NCBI GenBank assembly: GCA_002311975.1
Contig: DCAL01000117.1
Span: 3,095-17,847, forward strand
DNA: 14,753 bases
Direction: 5' to 3'
From: Fidelibacterota bacterium UBA1134
GTDB taxonomy: Bacteria > Fidelibacterota > Marinisomatia > Marinisomatales > S15-B10
Shown here in pieces: positions 7,701 to 14,753 of the stretch (position 1 is its first letter; every line of letters begins with the position of its first letter). Position numbers and translations under genes: made by a program. A model generated the notes under the pieces. The model made no database searches, was not told where the DNA came from, and worked only from the letters and a program-made list of their open reading frames with translations.

Positions 7701-7705
7701 CTAAA

Positions 7706-8581
7706 TCAGAATCTCTTCTCTCTTTGCCGGAAATACCCCATGAGCGGTTCAACATAGTCGCTGTCTGCCGCGATAGGAATCAGATCAAAGTTTGCACGCT
7801 TGCAGTCGCCGTGGAAGGATTCCATCTTTGCCAGCATCTGATTTCTGTATTCGACACGAGCGGCATGGGAATTGGTGTCCAGCCAGAAGGTCTCTTCAGT
7901 TTCGGCATCGTGAATCTTTACGAGTCCTACATCGGGGAGATCGATTTCCCGCGGATCATATACTTGGATACCGATAAAATCGTGCTTCTGATTTGCCACA
8001 CGAAGTGTCTGGTCCAATTCTACATCAAGGAAATCTGAGATGAGAAAGACGACGCTCCGCCGGTGAGCCACATTTAGCAGATAACTGAGAGCGGCCCCGA
8101 TATTCGTACCTCGAGCTTCAGGCTCATGGTAGAGAAGTTCCCTAACCACCCTCAACACATGTGAAGTTCCTTTCTTGGGAGGAATGAATCGCTCAACATC
8201 TTCCGTGAAGATTAGAAGTCCAACCTTATCGTTATTCTTAATGGCGGAAAAACCGAGAACGGCGCCGATCTCAGCCGCCAGTTCTGATTTGAACTGTGTG
8301 GTGGTGCCAAAATGTCCGGAGCGGCTGGCGTCATAAAGTATGAACACCGTCAGCTCCCGTTCTTCTTCAAACACTTTCACGAACGGCGCGTTGTATCTAG
8401 CGGTGACATTCCAGTCGATCAGCCGGATATCGTCGCCGGGCTGATACTCCCTCACTTCGGAAAAGGTCATGCCCCGGCCTTTGAATACACTGTGGTACTC
8501 GCCGCCAAAAATATCGTTTACCAAGTGGCGGGTGCGGATTTCGATGTGACGAACTTTCTTAAGGATTTCCCGTGGAATCAT
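7706..8581 (-). CDS. DUF58 domain protein (MoxR partner, vWA-like fold)
   Basis: A 291-residue soluble protein with the DUF58 signature FKGRGMTFSEVREYQPGDD (33-51) followed by RLIDWNVTAR (53-62). Its C-terminal two thirds have a von Willebrand A-like fold, and a complete metal-site set is visible: DASRS (84-88, pattern DxSxS), T159 in RGTN and D183 in ISDF. Many DUF58 proteins have a degenerate site, so metal-dependent ligand binding is plausible here. DUF58 genes nearly always follow moxR, and the protein is thought to act with the MoxR ATPase in assembling or activating protein complexes. The ATG at 8581 lies 9 bases after the moxR stop; no Shine-Dalgarno is obvious, so coupling to moxR translation is likely. 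There is no N-terminal membrane segment, unlike the longer DUF58 forms of about 400 residues. The C-terminal residue is F, followed by TGA. Confidence 0.92.
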   Translation of the reverse strand: MIPREILKKVRHIEIRTRHLVNDIFGGEYHSVFKGRGMTFSEVREYQPGDDIRLIDWNVTARYNAPFVKVFEEERELTVFILYDASRSGHFGTTTQFKSELAAEIGAVLGFSAIKNNDKVGLLIFTEDVERFIPPKKGTSHVLRVVRELLYHEPEARGTNIGAALSYLLNVAHRRSVVFLISDFLDVELDQTLRVANQKHDFIGIQVYDPREIDLPDVGLVKIHDAETEETFWLDTNSHAARVEYRNQMLAKMESFHGDCKRANFDLIPIAADSDYVEPLMGYFRQREKRF

Positions 8582-8590
8582 GACCAGGAA

Positions 8591-9586
8591 CTACGGCACT
8601 TCGATGCTGTCGAAAAACCTCTGAATCAGGTCTTCAGGAGTAATCTCTTCCGCTTCGGCTTCATAAGTAAGAATGATCCGATGGCGCAGAATGTCTTCTC
8701 CAACATATCGGATATCTTCTGGTACAACGTAGCCTCGCCCTTCGAGGAAGGCTCGCGCCTTCGATGCCAGGATCAGATAGATTGTCGCTCTGGGCGAACC
8801 GCCGTAAGCAATCAAATTCTCCATTTCAGCCAGATTATATTCAGCAGGATTGCGCGTGGCGAGAACCAGATCCACAACGTATTGTTCAATCTTCTCATCT
8901 ACATATATGTCTCTGACAACCGATCTTGAATTCCTTATGGTCTCTGGCGTTACCACCGGCTTTAGAACAGGAACACTATTGCCGCCCGCCACCCTGCGTA
9001 GAATCTGTATCTCTTCCCCCTTGGCAGGATAGTCAACTTTCAGTTTCATCATAAATCGATCCACCTGTGCTTCCGGCAAAGGATAGGTTCCTTCCTGTTC
9101 AATGGGGTTCTGCGTGGCGAATACAAGGAACGGATCATCGAGAAGAAATGTCTCCTCTCCAATGGTGACCTGCCTCTCCTGCATCGCCTCCAGAAGAGCG
9201 CTCTGCACCTTCGCCGGAGACCGGTTAATCTCATCAGCAAGGATGATGTTGGCGAAGATTGGACCCTTTTTCGTTTCGAAACCGCCCGTCTTCTGACTGT
9301 AGATAAGTGTCCCCAGGAGGTCCGCCGGGAGCATATCGGGAGTAAACTGAATTCGCTGAAACTTGGTGTCAATCAGCAATGCAACCGTTTTTACGATAGT
9401 CGTTTTAGCAAGACCGGGAACACCTTCCAGAAGGATATGACCGTTGGCGAGAAGACCGATGATTATCTTGGTGACAATATCATCCTGACCAACTATCACT
9501 CTCGCGATTTCATCTGTCAGCGGTTGAACGAAGGTCGATTCCTTCGCTATCCGCTCATTTATCGCAGTCAAACTGAAATCTGTCAT
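8591..9586 (-). CDS. moxR: MoxR family AAA+ ATPase
   Basis: A 331-residue ATPase with all expected motifs: Walker A GVPGLAKT (55-62, the LAKT variant normal for MoxR), Walker B IILADEIN (114-121), sensor 1 FATQNP (156-161), the MoxR block EGTYPLPEAQVDRF (165-178) and sensor 2 in YGGSPRAT (261-268, R266). MoxR proteins act as cytosolic chaperones that use ATP to mature or insert cofactors into partner complexes, usually with a DUF58 or vWA protein. Here the DUF58 gene follows after 9 bases. The ATG at 9586 gives the usual family length; no Shine-Dalgarno is seen and the preceding lipoprotein gene stops 27 bases upstream. The gene keeps the moxR-DUF58-BatD-like order of Bat-type clusters, but the vWA genes batA/batB that normally follow are replaced by Gld transporter genes. 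Confidence 0.95.
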   Translation of the reverse strand: MTDFSLTAINERIAKESTFVQPLTDEIARVIVGQDDIVTKIIIGLLANGHILLEGVPGLAKTTIVKTVALLIDTKFQRIQFTPDMLPADLLGTLIYSQKTGGFETKKGPIFANIILADEINRSPAKVQSALLEAMQERQVTIGEETFLLDDPFLVFATQNPIEQEGTYPLPEAQVDRFMMKLKVDYPAKGEEIQILRRVAGGNSVPVLKPVVTPETIRNSRSVVRDIYVDEKIEQYVVDLVLATRNPAEYNLAEMENLIAYGGSPRATIYLILASKARAFLEGRGYVVPEDIRYVGEDILRHRIILTYEAEAEEITPEDLIQRFFDSIEVP

Positions 9587-9613
9587 TGCGGTTAATTCTG
9601 ATACAATTGAAAA

Positions 9614-10117
9614 TTATGAAGTGATGTGGCGCAGCTTCGGAATCTCATTGAGATCTCTACCAAGATTCTCCAGTTCAAAGCGGACTGACTGGACGAGCCC
9701 GCTATCAGCTTTATCGGCGTAGAGATCGAGGAAACGGGTGTACTCTTTTCTGGCCATCTCAATTTCATTGAGGAAGTTCGCATAGACGTAACCAATCATG
9801 AACTGGGCGTTGACCGCAAATCTCGACTCTGGGTAATTGCCAACCACCAATTTATACTCATTGACTGCCTGCTCAAAATCCTTCGCGGCTGAGATAAAGG
9901 TGTCACCCAGCATGTACTGTGCCTCGGCAGCCTCAGGACTCTCAGGATACTGCTCGACCAATCTGCGCAACAACTGGGTCGCATCGGTAAACTTAGATTC
10001 ACTGATTTCTGTTTTCGCCTTCTCCAGCATGCCGGCCGGCGACTCAGATTTCTTGCTGCACCCAATAAACAAAAACAGTGAAAGCAGATAAATGATATGC
10101 CTATTGTTTGATAACAT
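9614..10117 (-). CDS. TPR-containing outer-membrane lipoprotein, BamD/YfiO-like
   Basis: A 167-residue lipoprotein: n-region with R6, hydrophobic core 8-18, lipobox FIGC with Cys20, and S21 after the cysteine (so sorting to the outer membrane would be expected under the E. coli +2 rule, which may not apply here). The mature part is helical with about three TPR-like repeats (residues 27-60, 62-98, 100-134); two of them end in YPES (57-60 and 95-98), the usual TPR end signature in BamD/YfiO. At 167 residues it is shorter than BamD (about 245), so a BamD role is uncertain; a CpoB- or other scaffold-type role is equally possible. The ATG at 10117 is preceded by GAGAGAG at a workable distance. It lies downstream of tamA and upstream of moxR, and may belong to either functional group. 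Confidence 0.78.
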   Translation of the reverse strand: MLSNNRHIIYLLSLFLFIGCSKKSESPAGMLEKAKTEISESKFTDATQLLRRLVEQYPESPEAAEAQYMLGDTFISAAKDFEQAVNEYKLVVGNYPESRFAVNAQFMIGYVYANFLNEIEMARKEYTRFLDLYADKADSGLVQSVRFELENLGRDLNEIPKLRHITS

Positions 10118-10264
10118 TGTTCTCTCTCTGTTAGAAATTTAGCGAGAATTTAACAGTCCGTCTCACACACTACAAGCGTATTCGAATAGCACTTGCTCAA
10201 TCGAACAAGGATCGATTCAGAAAGTTCCCAACCGGGTAAGGGTCCCGCCAAGACAACAGATATT
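10118..10264 (-). other. Spacer between tamA and the TPR-lipoprotein/moxR unit; possible promoter region
   Basis: This 147-base gap is the largest non-coding stretch in the minus-strand block and is a natural place for the promoter of the lipoprotein-moxR-Gld unit. The best pair I can see on the minus strand is TTGTTC (10208-10203) with TCGAAT (10185-10180) at 17 bases, which is weak. A small CGGG...CCCG stem with a 7-base loop lies near 10246-10232. No small gene, tRNA or repeat was recognised. Confidence 0.3.
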
Positions 10265-10300
10265 TCAGAAAGAATAAGGTACGCCTATATTAGGTATACC
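10265..10300 (-). terminator. Hairpin with T-rich tail in the last codons of tamA
   Basis: On the minus strand the arm GGTATACCTA (10300-10291), a 3-base loop ATA and the arm TAGGCGTACC (10287-10278) form a 10-pair stem with eight Watson-Crick pairs, one G-U and one mismatch. It is followed by TTATTCTTTCTGA, which includes the tamA stop. It fits an intrinsic terminator overlapping the coding end, but stem GC content is moderate and the T tract is interrupted, so termination would be partial at best. Confidence 0.4.
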
Positions 10301-12127
10301 TGCCGAAGGATTCTTCACAGGTACTGCGTAATAGATTCTGATGGGACCGAGGGGTGTGGAGATGGTGAACTCGATACCGTAATCCCACCCTTCACCCTGC
10401 CCCCATTTTTCAAAGTGCGCGCTCAGATCCCTCAGATCTGCCGCCAGAATACCTCCGTCGAGGAACAGGTCCACACCGAAAACGCTCCAGAGAGGTATCC
10501 GAACTTCCGCATTCAAGAGAATCTTAGCCAATCCCCCCTCTCCCCTCTCAACTTCCTCCCCTTTTTCATCGATAAAGGTGTAGGAGTGAAACCTCTGCGA
10601 CTTCCACCCCCGCAGACTCGTACTCCCGCCTAGGTAAAACATATCATACGAAGGGATTGCTCTCGCTTCAGATGACAGCCTTTCCATGCGGCCGATTTTT
10701 GTCCGCAGCGCCAGTACTCTGGAGGAGCCCAGGTGAATGAAGCGTCGTACATCCAGTTCAAACCGATAGTAGTCCTGTGTCCCGCCCAGTACCCAGCCGA
10801 CAACAGATGATTCAACGGAAAAAATGCTCCCCTCTGTCGGTGTGATCAGATTGTCCAGCCGCCGGAAACGATAAGCCATACTCAGACTGCGCTCTTGCTG
10901 ACTTTCCCTTTCCGCCATATCTTCAGTAACGATTTCACTCCATCTCACCCCTCCGCTCAGAATAGACTCTTCAGAGAACCTGTGGAGTCCCTGCCATTCC
11001 ACACCATACCGCAGAAGCGGCTTATCCGCCAACAGCAATTCAGGCGCCCGTTCTGCGAAGAGACGGAGAGAGTTGGGCGCTCGCCAGTTTCCCAGCCACT
11101 GGTTCGTGAATCGTAAATCTGATCTAAAAATGGCAACGCCGAAGGGGTTCTGAAGGGCCTCCAGCGGCAGCTGAATTGCGGCCTTCATACCTAACCGTGT
11201 GCCAGAACCCCACAGACTTCGATCCAGCCATTGCGTGGAAGCTTCCACACCGGAAATTGGCTCACCACCTTCACTGGACGATCGAATCCTCGAAATGCCC
11301 GGCTCCCAGAGCAGTTCCCTCAATGTAAACTCTCTCACTTCCGTCACCACATTAACCCATTCCGGGCCCTTGGCACTTTTTGTGGGCGTCATATTCACCA
11401 TCGAGAATAGACCCGTCTCGAATATCCGGCGTTCGGACAGTTCCACCAGTTCCTGATTGAAGAGGTCACCGCTCCTCAACTCGATTTCCCGGTGTACAAA
11501 GGTGGAGTCAATCTTTTCAAGTCCCTCAATCACAAGATTATCAATTCGGACAAGCGGTCCCTCATAGATGGTGATCTGCAGAGCGATATCTTCACCGGGA
11601 ATGTACGATGGATCAATAGTGAAGTAGAGTCTCCCGAGATTGCCGTATTCTCTTTCCAGATCCGCGATGCGCTGTCTCAACCCAACGAGATCAAATGGAC
11701 GACCAGTCCTGAGCCCCAGAACTCGAGAAATCTTCTTTTCAGAGAGGGATTCATTCCCCTCAATCGTAACAGTCCTCAAATATGATCTTTTGCCCTCATG
11801 GATCGTGAAAAGAATGTCAACGCTGTTATCACTGTTGATCTCAAAAGATTCCTCCGCGGACGCAGCCAGAAAACCTCGGGATTGGTAAGAGTTTCGAATC
11901 TTGAGAGCATCGAGTTTCAGTGAGCGGCGGCTGAACTCCATGGAGGAAAAGAAGCCCGGCTCCTTGAGCTTGATCACTTTTCTCAGCTGCCGTGAGGAAA
12001 TCGTACTGTTACCCTCAAAACCGACACGTCTCACTGAGTATCTGACTGTATTGATCTGACCTTCGAGAGATACAATAAAGGAGATACTGATGAGCAGGTA
12101 GAGTGAAAGAACTCTATAGAGAGTCAA
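10265..12127 (-). CDS. tamA: TamA-like Omp85/BamA family outer-membrane protein
   Basis: A 620-residue Omp85 protein: signal peptide (residues 1-24, hydrophobic core about 8-20), three POTRA-like domains (about 30-112, 116-190, 193-267) and a C-terminal 16-strand-type beta barrel (about 268-620). The Omp85 barrel signature is GGSTSLRGW (500-508), the equivalent of the VRGF motif, followed by strands LLNAEVRIPLW (38 residues on) and GVDLFLDGG, and the chain ends in phenylalanine as most outer-membrane barrels do. Three POTRAs and a tamB gene directly upstream favour TamA over BamA (normally five POTRAs and about 750-800 residues). Its partner TamB would reach from the inner membrane to the POTRA domains. 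The start is TTG at 12127, one base after the tamB stop; an in-frame stop 30 bases upstream and no ATG or GTG between leave TTG as the only usable start. No Shine-Dalgarno, so coupling is likely. Confidence 0.87.
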   Translation of the reverse strand: MTLYRVLSLYLLISISFIVSLEGQINTVRYSVRRVGFEGNSTISSRQLRKVIKLKEPGFFSSMEFSRRSLKLDALKIRNSYQSRGFLAASAEESFEINSDNSVDILFTIHEGKRSYLRTVTIEGNESLSEKKISRVLGLRTGRPFDLVGLRQRIADLEREYGNLGRLYFTIDPSYIPGEDIALQITIYEGPLVRIDNLVIEGLEKIDSTFVHREIELRSGDLFNQELVELSERRIFETGLFSMVNMTPTKSAKGPEWVNVVTEVREFTLRELLWEPGISRIRSSSEGGEPISGVEASTQWLDRSLWGSGTRLGMKAAIQLPLEALQNPFGVAIFRSDLRFTNQWLGNWRAPNSLRLFAERAPELLLADKPLLRYGVEWQGLHRFSEESILSGGVRWSEIVTEDMAERESQQERSLSMAYRFRRLDNLITPTEGSIFSVESSVVGWVLGGTQDYYRFELDVRRFIHLGSSRVLALRTKIGRMERLSSEARAIPSYDMFYLGGSTSLRGWKSQRFHSYTFIDEKGEEVERGEGGLAKILLNAEVRIPLWSVFGVDLFLDGGILAADLRDLSAHFEKWGQGEGWDYGIEFTISTPLGPIRIYYAVPVKNPSAGIPNIGVPYSF

Positions 12128-12128
12128 T

Positions 12129-14753
12129 TCAAAACTGGTATTTGCGACGGTACTTCAGGTGTACCTGACCGTCTTCGTCATAAGTGACAACAAGAGAAAC
12201 ATTTCTGTTCAGACGATATTCGACGCCCACCTGATTGGGTTGCGTGAGTGAGAAATACTGTTTGTAGCTCAGAAAGAGATTCGATGAGAGGCGCGTCCCC
12301 ACCTTTACGGCCAGATCGCTTTCATCTGAAGGATTAAGAATTGATTCAGATCCTTCTATCTCAAGTTCATCCAAGACAGGTGTTGACCGTACCAGGCTTC
12401 TTTCCAGTTCGCTCTGCAGATACTTGCCAAAGAGATAAACGGACTGTTCGCCTATCTTCTCCGTGGAGAATTCTTGATCTTCAAATCTTCGCTGAATGAC
12501 GAGCATCTGCAGCAGGTCTCCCTGACTGAAGAGTAGTTCGCTGTCTTCTATAATCAGGGTTGGATCATCAAATTCTCCCGTGAGGGATACAAGGATATCA
12601 ACGTCTGATATGGTGGTGGTCGCTCTGATATCCATCCTGGGATTGAATTCAGTGGGATCAAAACTCAGATGCCCCTCCTGTATATCGAAGTTATCTGAGC
12701 CGTAGTAGAATTTCCCCCCAACAACAGTCAATTCACCGGCATAGCGATAAGGTTCATTGCCAAGTTTGGATATGGTCATATCCCCTTCCAGCTCAGCGTC
12801 AATCTGACTGTTGCGGATGAAGAGGTTCCCCGCAATGGGAAAGTGCAGATTGTAAAGAGTAACCGTTGAGCCAGCCTCTTCCGCATCTTCAAAAACACCC
12901 TCATCGGTAAACTCCATCCTCAGCACGGCCTCGCGCGTGATTATATCGCCTGCGATGCTGATAGTATCCCTGCCGGTTACTGATAAATCAACGTCGGCAA
13001 TACCTTCAATTTCTCCCAGCAAGGTTCGTATGTAAACATCTTCTCCCGAGAACAATATCGCAAGATCAGGACTGAAAAAATGTTCCATATCTATGCTTCC
13101 CTTGATCTCGATATTCTGGGGGGCCTCAACGTCCTGCTTCGAAAAAAGGATCCCTCCTGATATTCTTGACAGGCCCGATCTGAGTTCCTTTGCCCAGTCC
13201 ATATTCGCAGGCAGATGGCTTGCAGCTGTCATTTTCTCAATCATCAGCTTGTTATCCATAAGGATGGCGCTGCCGCTCACCTGACTGATGGGACTATCCA
13301 GATAAAGAGGATAGATGACGCCGTTTTCAACACGTATTTTACCATTCCTGACAGGATTCATTGGCGTCCCATCAATAGAAAGATCAATGGCAAAGTCACC
13401 CTTGATGGAATCAACATCGGAGAAATATGGCGTCAGGAAATCGAGGCTTGAAGTATTGGCGTGGAAAGAAATTGATATGGGTTCGGTTTCCATAAAACGA
13501 TCTTCATCATCGGCAATGAGATCAAACTCCGCTGGGATGTATCCCTTTCCAGTATAGCGGCCCGTGGCTGTGAAGCCTTCCAGATCCTCAAAGAAGAGCC
13601 TATGATCCATGTACCTGCCGGAAGCGGAAACCTTCTCAGCACGGATGCTATGAAATCGCGGCTCAATAACGGTGAGCTGGAAAATCATTTCAGAATCCAT
13701 TGCCCTGCCGGACATAGCGAGGCTGCCGGTTGCCGTTCCCCTAAGATTCCACCAATCAGGCAAATAATCGGCAAGCAGCACCAGATCAAGATTTCTGAAT
13801 TCACTGGAGAACTCGATATCTCCTTCGGGATCGATATTCAGAATCCCACCCTCCTCCAGCACACTCCCCAGGTAACCTGACAACTCCATGGTCATTCCAT
13901 CCGCGCCGGACATCTTCATTTCTCTAACGGAAACCTGGTCCTCTCTCAGATCACCTATGATACTGAGGTCGCTGAATGGGATTTCATTCCACTGACCATC
14001 CTTAATATCGAGTGTTCCATCAACCACGAGGTCTCCATTTTCACTCCTGATCTCGAGTTTAACAAAGGCGGCTCCTGTTATGGGAAAGTCCATCTTGAAC
14101 AATCTTTCAACGCTTTCCAGATTGAGGTTGACAGCGTGCATTTTTCCCGCTTGGACAGTGCCTTCTCTGATTAAGATAGAACCTTGAATCGAACCGTCAT
14201 TAATGTGGATCGTTGCCGGTTCAATCACTAAACCATCATTTTCCCGATGGATCACGACCTTTTCAGCAATGCTGAGATATTGATCTCTCAGAGAAGCCTG
14301 CAATTGATCAACAATAAGAGAACTCGTTCCAATGATCTTTCCGGATGTTTGCAGATAATTATCTTCCCCGTCGAGACGAACGCTAGCAATCATCACCGTA
14401 TCACCCCGGAAATAGAGATCAACGCTTCCCTTCTCAACGGCGTAGCCCAGCATCTTGCCGTCCGCTGCCACGGCACGGAGAGAACCGTTACGGTTCTCAA
14501 TCAGCGAGTTAATGAGGAATGATGCATTCAGTGACGATACCGTTATAGAACCAAAAACACCGTCACTTAACGTGAGAATACCTTTCACCGATGGATCCCT
14601 GAGGTAGCCGGTCAAGTCAACAGACCCTTTAAGTTGGCCCGCAAGAGAATCAGGCCATCCGAACACATAGGCAAGGGACTGAAGGTTGGCATCCCTGGTC
14701 GTAAGTGTCACATCAATCCTTTCGTTTTCAAGATTCATTTTACCTTGAGCCGT
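12129..14753 (-). CDS. tamB: TamB (DUF490) family inner-membrane/periplasmic protein, 5' end outside window
   Basis: An open frame covers 874 codons from the right edge to the TGA at 12131-12129, with no stop before the edge. An ATG at 14738 exists, but the frame continues through it (TAQGK precedes M), the sequence there is already mid-repeat with no signal anchor, and TamB proteins are usually 1000-1500 residues, so the gene is cut by the window. The visible part is almost wholly beta, with repeated short units of the kind GSVDLTGYL, GTATGSLAMSGRA and GDFAIDLSIDG, fitting the long hydrophobic-groove (beta-taco) fold of AsmA/TamB bridge proteins. The C-terminal DUF490 region includes FGKYLQSELERSL (about 100 residues from the end), GTRLSSNLFLSY and a final amphipathic VSLVVTYDEDGQVHLKYRRK segment. 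TamB is thought to move lipids, and to help barrel proteins, across the periplasm with TamA, whose gene follows immediately. Confidence 0.88.
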   Translation of the reverse strand, partial: TAQGKMNLENERIDVTLTTRDANLQSLAYVFGWPDSLAGQLKGSVDLTGYLRDPSVKGILTLSDGVFGSITVSSLNASFLINSLIENRNGSLRAVAADGKMLGYAVEKGSVDLYFRGDTVMIASVRLDGEDNYLQTSGKIIGTSSLIVDQLQASLRDQYLSIAEKVVIHRENDGLVIEPATIHINDGSIQGSILIREGTVQAGKMHAVNLNLESVERLFKMDFPITGAAFVKLEIRSENGDLVVDGTLDIKDGQWNEIPFSDLSIIGDLREDQVSVREMKMSGADGMTMELSGYLGSVLEEGGILNIDPEGDIEFSSEFRNLDLVLLADYLPDWWNLRGTATGSLAMSGRAMDSEMIFQLTVIEPRFHSIRAEKVSASGRYMDHRLFFEDLEGFTATGRYTGKGYIPAEFDLIADDEDRFMETEPISISFHANTSSLDFLTPYFSDVDSIKGDFAIDLSIDGTPMNPVRNGKIRVENGVIYPLYLDSPISQVSGSAILMDNKLMIEKMTAASHLPANMDWAKELRSGLSRISGGILFSKQDVEAPQNIEIKGSIDMEHFFSPDLAILFSGEDVYIRTLLGEIEGIADVDLSVTGRDTISIAGDIITREAVLRMEFTDEGVFEDAEEAGSTVTLYNLHFPIAGNLFIRNSQIDAELEGDMTISKLGNEPYRYAGELTVVGGKFYYGSDNFDIQEGHLSFDPTEFNPRMDIRATTTISDVDILVSLTGEFDDPTLIIEDSELLFSQGDLLQMLVIQRRFEDQEFSTEKIGEQSVYLFGKYLQSELERSLVRSTPVLDELEIEGSESILNPSDESDLAVKVGTRLSSNLFLSYKQYFSLTQPNQVGVEYRLNRNVSLVVTYDEDGQVHLKYRRKYQF

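Noticed and set aside
8312..8929. Long plus-strand open frame (about 205 codons) opposite moxR and DUF58
   Set aside because: It is fully antisense to two genes with intact family motifs, shows no recognisable domain and spans their junction; a shadow frame.
10191..10210. Short CTTG/CAAG inverted repeat in the spacer upstream of the TPR lipoprotein
   Set aside because: Only four base pairs around a 10-base loop; expected by chance.
10193..10633. Plus-strand frame opposite the tamA C-terminus and its spacer
   Set aside because: It overlaps conserved Omp85 barrel sequence and has low-complexity proline-rich content with no domain.

Overview
The window reads as a stretch of a Gram-negative chromosome, probably from an uncultured member of the FCB superphylum (something like Ca. 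Marinimicrobia or a relative). The basis is gene content only: Gld-type ABC transporter genes next to MoxR/DUF58/BatD-like genes and TamA/TamB outer-membrane genes, plus lipoproteins and POTRA/beta-barrel proteins that need an outer membrane. No rRNA, tRNA, CRISPR, transposase or phage gene was seen. The assignment to phylum is an inference.

Layout. Positions 309 to 1 (minus) hold the start of an rmuC gene that runs off the left edge. A 97-base divergent spacer carries a sigma70-like promoter for the only plus-strand gene (407-1897), a membrane protein fusing a phytol/dolichol-kinase-like domain to a DUF92 (phytyl-phosphate-kinase-like) domain. It converges with the long minus-strand block, and the two stop codons share a CTAG palindrome. 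Read in transcription order (right to left), that block is tamB (5' end outside the window), tamA, a 147-base spacer, a TPR lipoprotein, moxR, a DUF58 gene, a repeat-bearing 94-base spacer, a BatD-like gene, gldA, gldF, gldG, a possible 27-codon mini-ORF and a DUF4340 gene.

How the genes fit together. TamB and TamA would form a periplasm-spanning lipid/outer-membrane assembly pair; the tamA start is a TTG one base after the tamB stop. A hairpin with a T-rich tail inside the last codons of tamA may end that unit. The second unit couples a MoxR AAA+ ATPase, its usual DUF58 partner and a BatD-like membrane protein to a complete Gld-type ABC transporter: ATPase, permease, GldG auxiliary protein and DUF4340 protein. 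BatD-like/gldA/gldF/gldG are linked by 4-base or 1-base stop/start overlaps, so the MoxR module and the transporter are probably made together. The working hypothesis is a chaperone-assisted envelope ABC system; its substrate cannot be read from the sequence.
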